Translations under genes and position numbers: made by a program
The notes under the pieces: generated by a model
Database searches by the model: none
Told to the model about the DNA's origin: nothing
What the model saw: only the letters and a program-made list of their open reading frames with translations
NCBI RefSeq assembly: GCF_900108875.1
Contig: NZ_FNYJ01000001.1
Location: forward strand, 930,001-994,000
Length of the DNA stretch: 64,000 nucleotides
DNA from: Pseudomonas sp. NFR16
Lineage (GTDB): Bacteria > Pseudomonadota > Gammaproteobacteria > Pseudomonadales > Pseudomonadaceae
Direction: 5' to 3'
Shown here: piece after piece, positions 9,635 to 19,188 of the stretch
Position numbering within the stretch: position 1 is the stretch's first letter
Layout of the letters: every line of letters begins with the position of its first letter

Positions 9635-10530
9635 TTCCCCTGCTGGCGTGGGTCGAGCAGGTCACGCACGCCGTCGCCCAAGAGATTGAAACCGGTGGCG
9701 GTGATCAGAATCGCCAGCCCCGGAAACGTCGAATACCACCATTGATCAAGGATGTAATTGCGCCCGGTCGCCACCATGGCGCCCCACTCCGCAGTGGGTT
9801 GCTGCGCGCCCAGGCCGATGAAACCCAGGGCCGAGGCCATGAGAATCGCGCTGCCGATGTCCAGGCTCAGTTGCACCAGCAACGGCGGCATGGCGTTGCG
9901 CGCCACGTGCCACAACACCATGTGCCAGCGTCCGGCGCCGAAGGTTTCGGCGGCCTTCACGTAGCCCATCTGACGGATGCTCAGCGCCTGGCCACGCGCC
10001 AGTCGTACGTAGAACGGAATGCGCACCAGCGTGATCGCCAGCATCGCGTTGAACAGACTCGGGCCCAATGCGGCGGCCAGGGCCATGATCAGCACCAGCG
10101 ACGGCACCGACAGCATGATGTCCATCAAGCGCATGATCAGGCTGTCGAAACGCCCGCCAATGATGCCGGACATGCAACCCAGCAGACCGCCGGCCAGACA
10201 CGAGGCAAACGCGACGAACAGCCCGACGCCCACTGACTGCCGGCTGCCGTACAGCACACGGCTGAACAGATCACGGCCCACTTCGTCGGTGCCGAACCAG
10301 TGCGCCGACGAAGGCGCCGCCAGTCGCTGAGTGAGGTTCAGGGCGTTGGGGTCGTGGGACGCCAGCCACGGCGCGAAGATCATGCACAGCAGCACCAGCA
10401 GCGTGATCACCAGCCCCGCCATGGTCAGCGGGCTGCGGCGGACCTGATGCGCCAGATAGGCCAGTTTGTCCTGCCAGCGCGAAGCTTTGGGCAGCGGCGC
10501 CACGACGGGCGCGGAAAGTGGAGCGGACAT
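9631..10530 (-). CDS. ddpC: D-Ala-D-Ala/dipeptide ABC transporter permease DdpC-like
   Basis: A 299-residue permease of the DppC/OppC class. A cytoplasmic N-terminal tail is followed by a first membrane helix (MAGLVITLLVLLCMIFAPWL), the periplasmic NLTQRLAAPSSAHWFGTDEVGRDLFSR segment diagnostic of the C-type subunit, and further helices. The EAA loop reads YVKAAETFGAGRWHMVLWHV. One base separates it from the stop of ddpB. It pairs with DdpB to form the translocation pore. Confidence 0.87.
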   Translation of the reverse strand: MSAPLSAPVVAPLPKASRWQDKLAYLAHQVRRSPLTMAGLVITLLVLLCMIFAPWLASHDPNALNLTQRLAAPSSAHWFGTDEVGRDLFSRVLYGSRQSVGVGLFVAFASCLAGGLLGCMSGIIGGRFDSLIMRLMDIMLSVPSLVLIMALAAALGPSLFNAMLAITLVRIPFYVRLARGQALSIRQMGYVKAAETFGAGRWHMVLWHVARNAMPPLLVQLSLDIGSAILMASALGFIGLGAQQPTAEWGAMVATGRNYILDQWWYSTFPGLAILITATGFNLLGDGVRDLLDPRQQGK

Positions 10531-10531
10531 T

Positions 10532-11548
10532 TCAGTTGACCTCGCCGATGCGCGGGTCGATCAGGCGGTACAGCAGATCGATCGCCATGTTCAGCAGCAC
10601 ATAGATGAAAGAGACCAGAATCGCGAAGCCCATCACCGCCGGGAAATCCAGCGACTGGATCGACTTGACCACGTACGCCCCCATGCCGGGCCAGGCGAAC
10701 ACCGTCTCGGTGAGCACCGCGCCGTAGAGCAGATCGCCCAACGTCAGGCCCAGCACCGTCACCGACGGAATCAGCGCGTTGGGCAGCGCATGGCGCAGGA
10801 TCACCGCCCATTTCGACAGGCCGTACGCCCGCGCGGTGCGGATATAGTCTTCGCCCAGCTGATCGAGCATCGCCGAGCGAATCTGCCGGGCCACGACGCC
10901 CAGGTTGACGAAACCGAGCGTGATCGCCGGCAAAATCAGATGCTGGACCGCGTTGAAAAACAGGCCCGTGTCGCCGGCCAGCAAGGTGTCGATCAGGTAG
11001 AACCCGGTGACCGTGGGCGGCGGGTCAAGCCCTTCATCGATCCGGCCACTCCCAGGCAGCCAGTTCAAGTGACCGTAAAACAGCACGATCAGCCCCAGTC
11101 CGAGCCAGAACGCGGGGGTGGAAATCCCGGTCACCGCCAGCGTGCGGGCAACCTGATCGATGAAGCGGTTGTGGTAAACCGCCGACAGCACGCCCAGCGG
11201 CACACCCACCAGAATCGACAACGTCAGCGCGGCCAGCGCCAGTTCGAGGGTGGCAGGAAAGAACGCCTGCAAATCTTCCAGCACGGGACGATGGGTGCGA
11301 ATCGACGTGCCCAGATCGCCATGCAGCAGATCCAGCATGTAACGCCCGTATTGCTGATACAGCGGCAGGTCCAGCCCCAGCTGGTGACGAATGTTCTCGA
11401 CAATGGCGTCGGTGGCACGGTCCCCGGCAATCAGGCGCGCAGGATCGCCCGGAATCAGGTGGGAAATCGAAAATGTAATCAGGGAAACGCCGAAGACCAC
11501 CAGCAGCAGGCCGCCCAGGCGTTTACGCAAAAGAGTCAGGAAGGCCAT
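10532..11548 (-). CDS. ddpB: D-Ala-D-Ala/dipeptide ABC transporter permease DdpB-like
   Basis: A 338-residue permease of the DppB/OppB class, with the standard opening (first helix LLLVVFGVSLITFSISHLIPGDP) and a final helix ending LLYRLIDPRIG, both hallmarks of B-type subunits. The EAA loop is IRTARAYGLSKWAVILRHAL. Five to six membrane helices are evident. It lies 235 bases after the binding-protein gene, the only sizeable internal gap of the cluster, so transcript processing or an internal promoter is possible there. Confidence 0.87.
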   Translation of the reverse strand: MAFLTLLRKRLGGLLLVVFGVSLITFSISHLIPGDPARLIAGDRATDAIVENIRHQLGLDLPLYQQYGRYMLDLLHGDLGTSIRTHRPVLEDLQAFFPATLELALAALTLSILVGVPLGVLSAVYHNRFIDQVARTLAVTGISTPAFWLGLGLIVLFYGHLNWLPGSGRIDEGLDPPPTVTGFYLIDTLLAGDTGLFFNAVQHLILPAITLGFVNLGVVARQIRSAMLDQLGEDYIRTARAYGLSKWAVILRHALPNALIPSVTVLGLTLGDLLYGAVLTETVFAWPGMGAYVVKSIQSLDFPAVMGFAILVSFIYVLLNMAIDLLYRLIDPRIGEVN

Positions 11549-11783
11549 CAGGCACCTCGGTCACGCATGAAAATCGACTACACGAAACAGTTCGCGGACA
11601 CGGTCTTGCCAAGCGCCCCGGCCACTGTAGGAGCGAATGCATGGATGAGGCGATGAATCAGCAGGCACATCTTCAACGGATGTGCCGCCGCTCACTCACG
11701 CATTCACTTGCGCAGGGACTGGCGCTGTGGCAAGACGATCACTTCTGCCCGACGCCCCCTCGGGGATCGCGGGCGACAACGAC

Positions 11784-13340
11784 TTACTTGGTGATCGTGC
11801 CGATGTTGAACACCTGCTCAAGCATCGGGTTGAACACGTAGCCCTTGACCTTTTCGCTCATCGGCAAGGTGTACGCCTTCTGGTACAGGTAGGCGTAGAC
11901 GCTGTCATTGAGCACGATCTTCTGCGCCTGCTGATACAGCTCGGTGCGCCTGGCCATGTCGTTGGTGGTGGCCGACTCGCGGATCAGCTTGTCCACCGCC
12001 GGGTTGTCGTAGAACGAACGGTTACCCGCCAGCCCTTTCAGCTTCGAATCGAAGAAGAAGTTCATGAACATGTAGGGGTCGGCGAAGTCCGGGCTCCACG
12101 AGCCGATGGCAACGTCGAAGTCACCGGTGCCCAGGCGCTCGCGCATGCTGGCGTTGGCCAGCTTTTCCATCTTCAGGTTGACGCCCAGCGATTGCAGGCC
12201 GGCTTGCAGGGTCAGGCCGATCGGCTCCCAGTTCGGGTCCTTGTCCGAGTACATGAAGGTCAGGTTGCTGATCTTCGGCGAGACCTTGGCCAGATCGTCC
12301 TTGGCCTTGGCCAGTTCCTGCCTGAACGCCGGCTGCTTGTCGTCGTAGGCCCACATGCCCTGCGGGATAGGACCGTTCAGCGTCTTGGCCTTACCTTTGA
12401 GAATGCCGTTGATAATGCCGTCGTAATCGAGCGACTCGACAATGGCGCGTCGTGCATCGGGGTTATTCATCGGCGGCTTCTGGGTGTTCAGGTACAGCAA
12501 GGTGACGCGCAACGACGGGTAGTCGCCGACGACGATGCCGGACTTCTTGGCCAGCGCTTCGAGCTGGTCTTCGGGCATGTCCTCGATGATGTCCAGATCA
12601 CCGTGTTCCAGCTGCAGGCGGCGCACGGAAGCCTCGCCGATGATCTTCACCACGACCTTTTTCAGGGTCGGCCGGGCCCCGGCGTAATAGCTGTTCTGCT
12701 CCATTGTCAGGGTCTGGCCTTTCTGCCAGTTCACCAGTTTGAATGCGCCGGAGCCTGCGGTGTGGGTCGACAGATACGCATCGGCGCCTTCGGTTTTCTT
12801 CGCGACGTCCGGGTTGATGATGGCCGCGCCGTTGTGCGCCAGGGTCGAGAGAAACGGCGCGTAAGGCGCCTTGAGGGTGAATTTCACGGTCAGCGGATCG
12901 ACCACCGACACCGTCATGTCATCGGGGAATGCGCCGGACGGCCCCTGCTTGAGCTTCATCACCCGGTCGAACGAAAACTTCACGGCTTCGGCGTTGACCT
13001 CTGCGCCGTCATCGAACTTGTTGCCCGGCTTGAGCTTGAATTCCCAGGTCAGGTTGTCGGCCGAGGTCGTCCAGCCACTGGCGAGCTCGCCTTGTACCTC
13101 GGTGCTGCCCTTGCCGTCCTCGACCTTGTAGGTCACCAGCCGCTGATAGGCCGGGTAGGTCACGGTCCAGTCGTTGTTGTCGATGGTCACGGCCGGGTCC
13201 AGGGTTTGCGGATCGGACGGCTTGCCGATCATCAGCGTGTCCTGAGGCACAGCGGCACTGGCCGATTGCCAGGCACCAAGGCCCATGGCGGTACAGAGGA
13301 TGGCCATCGCCAGCGAATGCGGAGTAACGATTGATTTCAT
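11784..13340 (-). CDS. ddpA: D-Ala-D-Ala/peptide ABC transporter substrate-binding protein DdpA-like
   Basis: Family-5 extracellular solute-binding protein, 518 residues. The signal peptide spans residues 1-30 and ends SASA-AVP. The mature domain shows the family signature (SPDFADPYMFMNF; LDPAVTIDNNDW; EVNAEAVKFSFDRVMKL). It is the cluster's only binding protein and the second structural gene, directly after ddpX as in E. coli. It probably captures D-Ala-D-Ala or another short D-peptide released from peptidoglycan. The whole family binds diverse peptides, so specificity rests on context. Confidence 0.85.
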   Translation of the reverse strand: MKSIVTPHSLAMAILCTAMGLGAWQSASAAVPQDTLMIGKPSDPQTLDPAVTIDNNDWTVTYPAYQRLVTYKVEDGKGSTEVQGELASGWTTSADNLTWEFKLKPGNKFDDGAEVNAEAVKFSFDRVMKLKQGPSGAFPDDMTVSVVDPLTVKFTLKAPYAPFLSTLAHNGAAIINPDVAKKTEGADAYLSTHTAGSGAFKLVNWQKGQTLTMEQNSYYAGARPTLKKVVVKIIGEASVRRLQLEHGDLDIIEDMPEDQLEALAKKSGIVVGDYPSLRVTLLYLNTQKPPMNNPDARRAIVESLDYDGIINGILKGKAKTLNGPIPQGMWAYDDKQPAFRQELAKAKDDLAKVSPKISNLTFMYSDKDPNWEPIGLTLQAGLQSLGVNLKMEKLANASMRERLGTGDFDVAIGSWSPDFADPYMFMNFFFDSKLKGLAGNRSFYDNPAVDKLIRESATTNDMARRTELYQQAQKIVLNDSVYAYLYQKAYTLPMSEKVKGYVFNPMLEQVFNIGTITK

Positions 13341-13538
13341 GCCGGTTCCTTGATCGTTCGATGTGTGGAAGTTCGTCAGGTTTGTTATTGAAGCTATACC
13401 GGGCAGTCAAAGCTCAGATGCCTTGCGGCCTCCGAAATGGCGCGCCCTGCTCGTTCGAGTTCAGGTCGCTGCCAGATTCAGCCGGGATTCATGAACGTCC
13501 CGGTCAGGTGTCGCGTGTCGGTTCAGGTGCTGTGGCCG

Positions 13539-14093
13539 TCAGTTCGCGAGGCGGATCGAACCATCGTCGATCAGCGGATACTGGTCCGCACCCGGCAGCT
13601 CGTAGTGCCACCATTCACTGTCGATGTAGGTGAAGCCGGCAGCCAGCATGATGCCCAGCAGCAGCAAGCGATTGCGTTGCACGTCGGCGGGCAGATCAGC
13701 GAAAAACTGATGTGAGTGGGCGCGCATGTCGTCAAACCCCGTGCCCATGTCCAGCGCCTTGCCGTGCGCATCGATGAGGGTCAGGTCCACCGCCACGCCG
13801 CGGGTATGGTGCGAGCCCAAGCCCGGATCGCGCACGTATTCCGGGTTGGGCAGCGCCTCCCACAACAGCGCCTGGGCGTAGGGCGGTCGATAGGCATCGA
13901 AAATGCGCAGGCGCAGGCCTGCCTGCCGGGCCAGCACACTGGCCTGGCGCAGCCGTGCCTCGGCATCGCGGTGCAGCAGGCAGCGCGGGTCCTGATAAAT
14001 CTGTTTGCCGGCCAGGTTGTCGACACCGGCATAGATCAGATCGACCTCGACCTGCAGCGCGCGGGCATCGACTTCGACGAGGGGGCTATTCAC
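13539..14093 (-). CDS. ddpX: D-alanyl-D-alanine dipeptidase DdpX/VanX-like
   Basis: Zinc metallopeptidase of the M15D (VanX) family, 184 residues, hydrolysing D-Ala-D-Ala to D-alanine. Zinc-site motifs are intact: SHHTRGVAVDLTL (SxHxxGxAxD) and the later SEWWHYELP (ExxWH). The catalytic Arg region RIFDAYRPPYAQ is also present. The GTG at 14093 is chosen over an upstream GTG at 14120 because GGAG lies nine bases before it and the protein then starts at the same place as E. coli DdpX. No signal peptide is visible, so it acts in the cytoplasm after import through DdpABCDF. It is the first structural gene after the RpiR-type regulator. Confidence 0.92.
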   Translation of the reverse strand: MNSPLVEVDARALQVEVDLIYAGVDNLAGKQIYQDPRCLLHRDAEARLRQASVLARQAGLRLRIFDAYRPPYAQALLWEALPNPEYVRDPGLGSHHTRGVAVDLTLIDAHGKALDMGTGFDDMRAHSHQFFADLPADVQRNRLLLLGIMLAAGFTYIDSEWWHYELPGADQYPLIDDGSIRLAN

Positions 14094-14156
14094 GTAAACA
14101 CACTCCAGATCAGGTAGCACACGTTCAGATTTCTGGCCGGCCGGATGCGCGATGCA

Positions 14157-15008
14157 TCACTCGAACTGGCCGAACAATTGTTGCAATTCACGGTTCTTCG
14201 CAAGCCGCTCATCGAGGCGATCGCCGTATTTTTCCGCCACGGCCGAGACCATCAGGTTGAACAGACAGGTCAGCGGTGCCAGCGAATCCCAGAACTGGCC
14301 GACATCGGCGTTCAGTTGCAAGAGGTCCATCGGATAGTCCCGCGCCCATGGACAGTGAAAATCAGTGATGAAAGCCAGGGCCAGGCCCTGTTGATGAGCG
14401 ACTTCGCAGAACGTGCGGGTCACCGACGAGTAGGTGCGAAAGTCCGCAATCACCGCGTAGGGGTTGTCGAACTGCGAGTTCAGCGATTCGGCATAGGTGC
14501 CCGACAGTCCGTCGACGTAATAGACCTTGGGCCGAATGTATTCCAGGTGCGTGAAGAAGGCATTGAGGATGCCGCGCGTGGTCTGGATGCCGACGATGAA
14601 CACCGCATCGGCGCTGAACAACTGCTCGACGATGCGCCCGAACGTCTCGCTGCGGGCCAGGGCGTACACCCGTTGAATGGCCTCGAGCTCGCGGTTCATC
14701 GAGCGCTCCAGTGCATCGTCGTGGGTGCTCTCTTCACGGAACGCGCCGAGCCGGTCAGTGATGACCCAGGGACTTGCGCTGTCGCCACGAAGACTCTGTT
14801 TGACGTCGTCGATGTTGCGGTAGCCCAGCGAGCGCAGGAAACGCCCTACCGAAATGCCGGTCGTGCCGGTCTGCTGAGCAATGCTGTCGGCCGTCTCGAA
14901 AGGCAGCTTTTGCGGGTTGGCCAACAGGTACCCGGCAATCCGCTTGCCCGTCGGCGTCAGGTCGCTGAACCGTTGCTCCAGGGTGTCGAGAAAGGGACTG
15001 CTGGCCAT
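14157..15008 (-). CDS. RpiR/MurR-family regulator with SIS domain
   Basis: A 283-residue regulator with an N-terminal RpiR helix-turn-helix (about residues 1-77: LTPTGKRIAGYLLANPQKLP, DSIAQQTGTTGISVGRFLRSLGY) and a C-terminal SIS phosphosugar-binding domain (about 120-260: SADAVFIVGIQTTRGILNAFF). An upstream TTG at 15041 is possible, but ATG 15008 gives the normal N-terminus. It precedes ddpX by 63 bases on the same strand and is very likely the local regulator. SIS regulators bind sugar phosphates such as MurNAc-6-P, so the cluster may respond to a cell-wall turnover product. Repressor versus activator is not determinable from sequence. Confidence 0.88.
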   Translation of the reverse strand: MASSPFLDTLEQRFSDLTPTGKRIAGYLLANPQKLPFETADSIAQQTGTTGISVGRFLRSLGYRNIDDVKQSLRGDSASPWVITDRLGAFREESTHDDALERSMNRELEAIQRVYALARSETFGRIVEQLFSADAVFIVGIQTTRGILNAFFTHLEYIRPKVYYVDGLSGTYAESLNSQFDNPYAVIADFRTYSSVTRTFCEVAHQQGLALAFITDFHCPWARDYPMDLLQLNADVGQFWDSLAPLTCLFNLMVSAVAEKYGDRLDERLAKNRELQQLFGQFE

Positions 15009-15076
15009 GAGAATTCCGCTGGAAACACACGCTGAAATCAATCGGGAAATGTTATTGAACAGTCATTTCTCGACAA

Positions 15077-15096
15077 GATGTTACCAACATAACATC
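15077..15096. promoter_or_regulatory. Palindromic candidate operator for the RpiR-ddp cluster
   Basis: GATGTTA-ccaaca-TAACATC is a perfect 7-base inverted repeat with a 6-base spacer, 69 bases upstream of the regulator start. Size and symmetry suit an RpiR/MurR dimer. The remainder of the 15009-15368 gap shows no gene; it ends in a hairpin near poxB. Confidence 0.5.
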
Positions 15097-15331
15097 GGTT
15101 TTCGAGGTGGCACAATGGTTTTCTTCAAGAGATTTCAACAGCGCAAATGTGTGTTTCAGGGTGGTGCGACAGGTGCGCGAGATGCGCTTTTCGGGGGCAA
15201 AAAATGCGCTGCCAGAGGCGTGTCGCAGGAGCATGGTCTGGCCAGTAGACGGCGAAACGGTGGTCGCGAATTCCAGACCGCCACCGCGTCCGGACGACGC
15301 GGTAACCGAATGCGGACCTGTTTCCGGTTGA

Positions 15332-15351
15332 TAGCGGGGTAAGCCCCGCTA
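15332..15351 (-). terminator. Hairpin downstream of poxB
   Basis: TAGCGGGG and CCCCGCTA form a perfect 8-base stem around a 4-base loop, 18 bases past the poxB stop. There is no T-run after it on the minus strand, so it may stabilise the mRNA end rather than terminate by itself. Confidence 0.45.
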
Positions 15352-15368
15352 CTGCATCCGAGCGGCAA

Positions 15369-17090
15369 TCAACGTAAGTTGGTCTTCGCCAACTCAAGCA
15401 CCTGATCGGCCTTGCCATTCATGACCGCTTTGAGCATGAACAGGCTGAAGCCCTTGGCCTGAGCCAGCTTGATTTTCGGCGGCAGTCCCAGTTCCTGCTT
15501 GGCGGTGACCACGTCCACCAGCACCGGCCCGGGATGCTCGAACGCTTTTTTAAGCGCGTTCGGCAGATCGGCGGAATCTTCCACCCGAATCCCCAGGATG
15601 CCCGCGCCGATGGCGATATTGGCGAAGCTGGTGCTGTGCAGATCGGTGTCATGGGGCACGTAGCCGCTGGCCTGCATCTCCATCGCGACAAAGCCCAGCG
15701 AGCTGTTGTTGAACACCACCATCTTGATCGGCAGGTTGAGCTGGCGAATGGTCAGCAAATCCCCCATCAGCATCGAAAGGCCCCCATCGCCGCACAACGC
15801 GACGACCTGTCGGTCGGGGAATGCCGCCTTGGCGCCCAGCGCCTGGGGCATGGCGTTGGCCATCGAGCCATGGTTGAACGAGCCCAGCAGCGAGCGCTGG
15901 CCGTTCATGGTCAGATAGCGAGCGGCCCACAAGGTCGGCGTGCCCACATCGACCGTGAAGATCGCGTCGGGATCAGCATAGGCATCGACCATGCGCGTCA
16001 GGTATTGCGGATGAATCGGCTCGCCATGGGGCGATGGGGTCGCCAGTTCGTCCAGTTCCTCACGCGCCGTGGCGTAATGCGCCAGCGCCTTGTCGAGGAA
16101 TTTGCGATCGGTGTGAGCCTTGAGGCGCGGCAGCAAGGCGACGATGGTTTCGGCAATGCCGCCCTGAAGGCCCAGCGTCAGCGGCACTCGCCGCCCCAGC
16201 GCGGCAGGATCGATGTCGATCTGGATGATCTTGGCCTTGTCGGGGTAGAAGTTGCGGTAAGGAAAGCTGCTGCCGAGGATCACCAGCGTGTCGCATGACA
16301 TCATCGCGTGGTACCCGGAGCTGAAACCGATCAGCCCGGTCATGCCGACGTCGAAGGGATTGGCGTATTCAATGTACTGCTTGCCGCGCAGGGCATGCAC
16401 GACCGGCGCGCCCAGCTTCTCGGCCAGCGCCACGACCTGATCGTGCGCGTCGGCGCAACCGGCACCGCAGAGCAAGGTCACCGCCTTGGATTTATCGAGA
16501 ATGTCCACCAGCCGCTGCAGGTCGGTCTCGGTGGGGATCACGCGCGCAGGCGCATGGTCGACCCACTCGGCCTTGGCGTCGGGCGCCGGGCTCAACGCGA
16601 CATCGCCCGGAATGACGATCACCGCGACGCCGCGCTGACTGATTGCAGCGCGCATCGCGCGTTCAAGCACACGAGGGAATTGCTCGGCGCTGTGCACCGC
16701 TTCCACGAAATGACTGCATTCCTTGAAGAGATCGGTGGGATGGGTCTCCTGAAAGTAATTCAGGCCGATTTCCGAAGAAGGAATCTGCGCGGCGATCGCC
16801 AATACCGGCACGCGGCTGCGGTGGCAATCGTACAAGCCGTTGATCAGATGCAGGTTGCCCGGACCGCAACTGCCGGCACACACCGCCAGCTTGCCGGTGG
16901 ACGCCGCCTCGGCAGCGGCTGCGAAAGCGGCCACCTCTTCATGGCGGGTGTGCATCCACTTGATCTTGCCCAGGCGCTCGAGGCTGTCGGTCAGACCGTT
17001 CAGGCTGTCGCCACTGACGCCCCAGATCTTCGAGACGCCTGCTGCGGCGAGGGTTTGGGCGAGGTAGTCGGCGGTGGTTCTGCTGGACAT
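15369..17090 (-). CDS. poxB: Pyruvate dehydrogenase (quinone) / pyruvate oxidase PoxB
   Basis: Thiamine-diphosphate flavoenzyme that oxidises pyruvate to acetate and CO2 and passes electrons to membrane quinone; 573 residues versus 572 in E. coli PoxB. The N-terminal PYR domain has the catalytic Glu (THEE-type [10 protein letters not shown]), the middle domain binds FAD, and the C-terminal PP domain has the TPP motif GDGGLSML...NN. The tail ([20 protein letters not shown]) matches the amphipathic lipid-binding end of PoxB. The start ATG follows a longer frame without similarity. The gene stands alone, with the PBP2 paralogue upstream on the same strand. Confidence 0.9.
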   Translation of the reverse strand: MSSRTTADYLAQTLAAAGVSKIWGVSGDSLNGLTDSLERLGKIKWMHTRHEEVAAFAAAAEAASTGKLAVCAGSCGPGNLHLINGLYDCHRSRVPVLAIAAQIPSSEIGLNYFQETHPTDLFKECSHFVEAVHSAEQFPRVLERAMRAAISQRGVAVIVIPGDVALSPAPDAKAEWVDHAPARVIPTETDLQRLVDILDKSKAVTLLCGAGCADAHDQVVALAEKLGAPVVHALRGKQYIEYANPFDVGMTGLIGFSSGYHAMMSCDTLVILGSSFPYRNFYPDKAKIIQIDIDPAALGRRVPLTLGLQGGIAETIVALLPRLKAHTDRKFLDKALAHYATAREELDELATPSPHGEPIHPQYLTRMVDAYADPDAIFTVDVGTPTLWAARYLTMNGQRSLLGSFNHGSMANAMPQALGAKAAFPDRQVVALCGDGGLSMLMGDLLTIRQLNLPIKMVVFNNSSLGFVAMEMQASGYVPHDTDLHSTSFANIAIGAGILGIRVEDSADLPNALKKAFEHPGPVLVDVVTAKQELGLPPKIKLAQAKGFSLFMLKAVMNGKADQVLELAKTNLR

Positions 17091-17253
17091 GGGGCAGGTT
17101 TCCTTGTCGAGTCGAATTGAGCGCGCGATGCCGTTGCCAGCGTCGCGCGTGCTTTCAAATCGACCGGCCCCGCCGTGCACAGTTCAGTGCGATCGGGTGT
17201 GCAGCCGTCGTAAAACCCGCCACTGCGTCATGCCTGTCACACAACCCCCGCCC

Positions 17254-19188
17254 TTACACTGGCGGTTGCACGACAGGTCTGCCGGGCGCCGCCACCTGCA
17301 CTTTCGGGTTGACCGGCATAGCGGTCGGCGTCGCATATTGCTGTTTGAGGTGACCATCCTGATCGAGCAGCCAGGCGTCGAGGATCTGGCGCACCACCGG
17401 ACCTGCCACGCGACCGCCCGCTTCGCCGTTTTCGATCATCACCGACACCACGATTTTCGGGTTGGCGGCGGGCGCAAAACCGACGAACAAAGCGTTGTCG
17501 CGGTGGCGTTCCAGGGTTTTATCGCGGTTATAGCGCTCGCCCTGCTTGATCGCCACCACTTGCGCCGTGCCGCTCTTGCCGGCAATGCGGTACTGCGCGC
17601 CTTGCGCCGCGGCCCGCGCGATACCACGCGGATCGTGCATCACGGACTGCATACCGTTGTTGACCTGATCCCATTCGCGCGAATCGCGCAGGACGATGTT
17701 GGGCATCGGATGCTCGTCGACCGGCGCCACGCCGCCGATTTCCCTGGCCAGGTGGGGCCGGTTCCACACGCCCTTGTTGGCGATCAGCGCCGTGGCCTGT
17801 GCCAACTGCAGCGGCGTCACTTGCATGTAGCCCTGACCGATGCCGAGAATCACCGTTTCGCCCGGGAACCAGGCTTGCCGACGGGTGATACGCTTCCATT
17901 CCTTGGACGGCATCAATCCGGCGGACTCTTCGAACATGTCCAGCGAGACTTTTTGACCAATGCCGAACATGGTCAGGTAATCGTGCAGCCGATCAATGCC
18001 CAGCTTGTGCGCCAGGTCGTAGAAATAGGTGTCGTTGGATCGCATGATCGCGGCGTTCAAGTCTACCCAGCCATCGCCGGAGTGGTTCCAGTTACGGTAC
18101 TTGTGGTCAAAATCGGGCAACTGGAAATAACCGGGATCGAACACACGGGTCGAAGGCGTGATGATGCCGCTGTCGAGCCCGGCGATGGCCACTTCCGGCT
18201 TGATCGTGGAACCCGGCGCATACAGGCCGCGCAGCACGCGGTTGAACAACGGCCGGTCGACCGAATCGCGCAACGCCGAATACTCCTTGAAGCTGATGCC
18301 GGTGACGAACAGATTGGGGTCGAAACTCGGCTTGCTGACCATCGCCAGCACTTCGCCTGTGGCAGGGTCGAGCGCCACCACCGACCCGCGTCGATCACCC
18401 AGCGCCTCCTCGGCGGCTTCCTGCAGCTTGATGTCCAGGCTCAAGGTGATGCTTTTGCCCGCGACCGGATCATGGTGGTTGAGCACCCTCAGCACCCGCC
18501 CCTGCGCGTTGGTCTCGACCTCTTCGTAACCCACGTGGCCGTGCAGTTCGTTCTCGTAGAAGCGTTCGATGCCGGTCTTGCCGATGGACTGCGTGCCGCG
18601 ATACTCGACCTGATCGAGTTGCGTGGCTTCCTTCTCGTTGATGCGCCCGACATAACCGATCGAGTGCGCAAAATGCGCGCCCAGCGGGTAATGGCGGACG
18701 AACTGCGCCTCGACGTCCAGCCCCGGCAGACGGAACTGGTTCACCGCCAGCAGCGCAATCTGCTCCTCGGTCAGCTCATAAAGCAGCGTCACCGGCACGA
18801 AGCGATGCGGTGAGTTCTTCATGGCTTTGTCGAAAATGATGCGGTCTTCGTCCGGGAGATTGAGGATGTGCATCAACTCCTCGATCACCGCATGCCAGTC
18901 GCCCGCGCGCTCGCGGGTCATGGTCAGGTTAAAGCTTGGACGGTTGTCGGCGAGGATCACCCCGTTGCGGTCGTAGATCAGCCCGCGCTCGGGGGGAATC
19001 GGCAATACATGCACACGGTTGTTTTCAGAGATGGTCGAGTGATAGGCGTACTGAGTGACCTGCAGGAAGTACATCCGGCAGACCAGCGCAATGCTGAGCA
19101 CGGTCACGAACAAGGCACAGGCGATCAACCGCTTGTTGACCAGCCTGGTTTCCTTTTCGTGATCCTTGAGGGGTATCGGATCGGGCAT
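17254..19188 (-). CDS. mrdA: Penicillin-binding protein 2 paralogue (MrdA family, D,D-transpeptidase)
   Basis: Class B PBP of 644 residues that cross-links peptidoglycan during lateral wall growth. One membrane anchor lies near residues 20-42. The dimerisation/pedestal domain opens with NNRVHVLPIPPERGLIYDRN, characteristic of PBP2. The transpeptidase domain has the catalytic S327-T-I-K330, the second motif S384-N-D and a KSGTAQV third motif. The usual partners (rodA, mltB, rlpA, dacA, rlmH) are absent on both sides, so this is probably an extra copy rather than the main-locus mrdA. It is upstream of poxB on the same strand with a 163-base gap. Confidence 0.88.
   Translation of the reverse strand: MPDPIPLKDHEKETRLVNKRLIACALFVTVLSIALVCRMYFLQVTQYAYHSTISENNRVHVLPIPPERGLIYDRNGVILADNRPSFNLTMTRERAGDWHAVIEELMHILNLPDEDRIIFDKAMKNSPHRFVPVTLLYELTEEQIALLAVNQFRLPGLDVEAQFVRHYPLGAHFAHSIGYVGRINEKEATQLDQVEYRGTQSIGKTGIERFYENELHGHVGYEEVETNAQGRVLRVLNHHDPVAGKSITLSLDIKLQEAAEEALGDRRGSVVALDPATGEVLAMVSKPSFDPNLFVTGISFKEYSALRDSVDRPLFNRVLRGLYAPGSTIKPEVAIAGLDSGIITPSTRVFDPGYFQLPDFDHKYRNWNHSGDGWVDLNAAIMRSNDTYFYDLAHKLGIDRLHDYLTMFGIGQKVSLDMFEESAGLMPSKEWKRITRRQAWFPGETVILGIGQGYMQVTPLQLAQATALIANKGVWNRPHLAREIGGVAPVDEHPMPNIVLRDSREWDQVNNGMQSVMHDPRGIARAAAQGAQYRIAGKSGTAQVVAIKQGERYNRDKTLERHRDNALFVGFAPAANPKIVVSVMIENGEAGGRVAGPVVRQILDAWLLDQDGHLKQQYATPTAMPVNPKVQVAAPGRPVVQPPV

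Noticed and set aside
11682..13334. 550-codon plus-strand open frame opposite the ddpA-like gene
   Set aside because: The minus-strand frame encodes a signal peptide and a family-5 binding protein. The antisense frame is a composition artefact.
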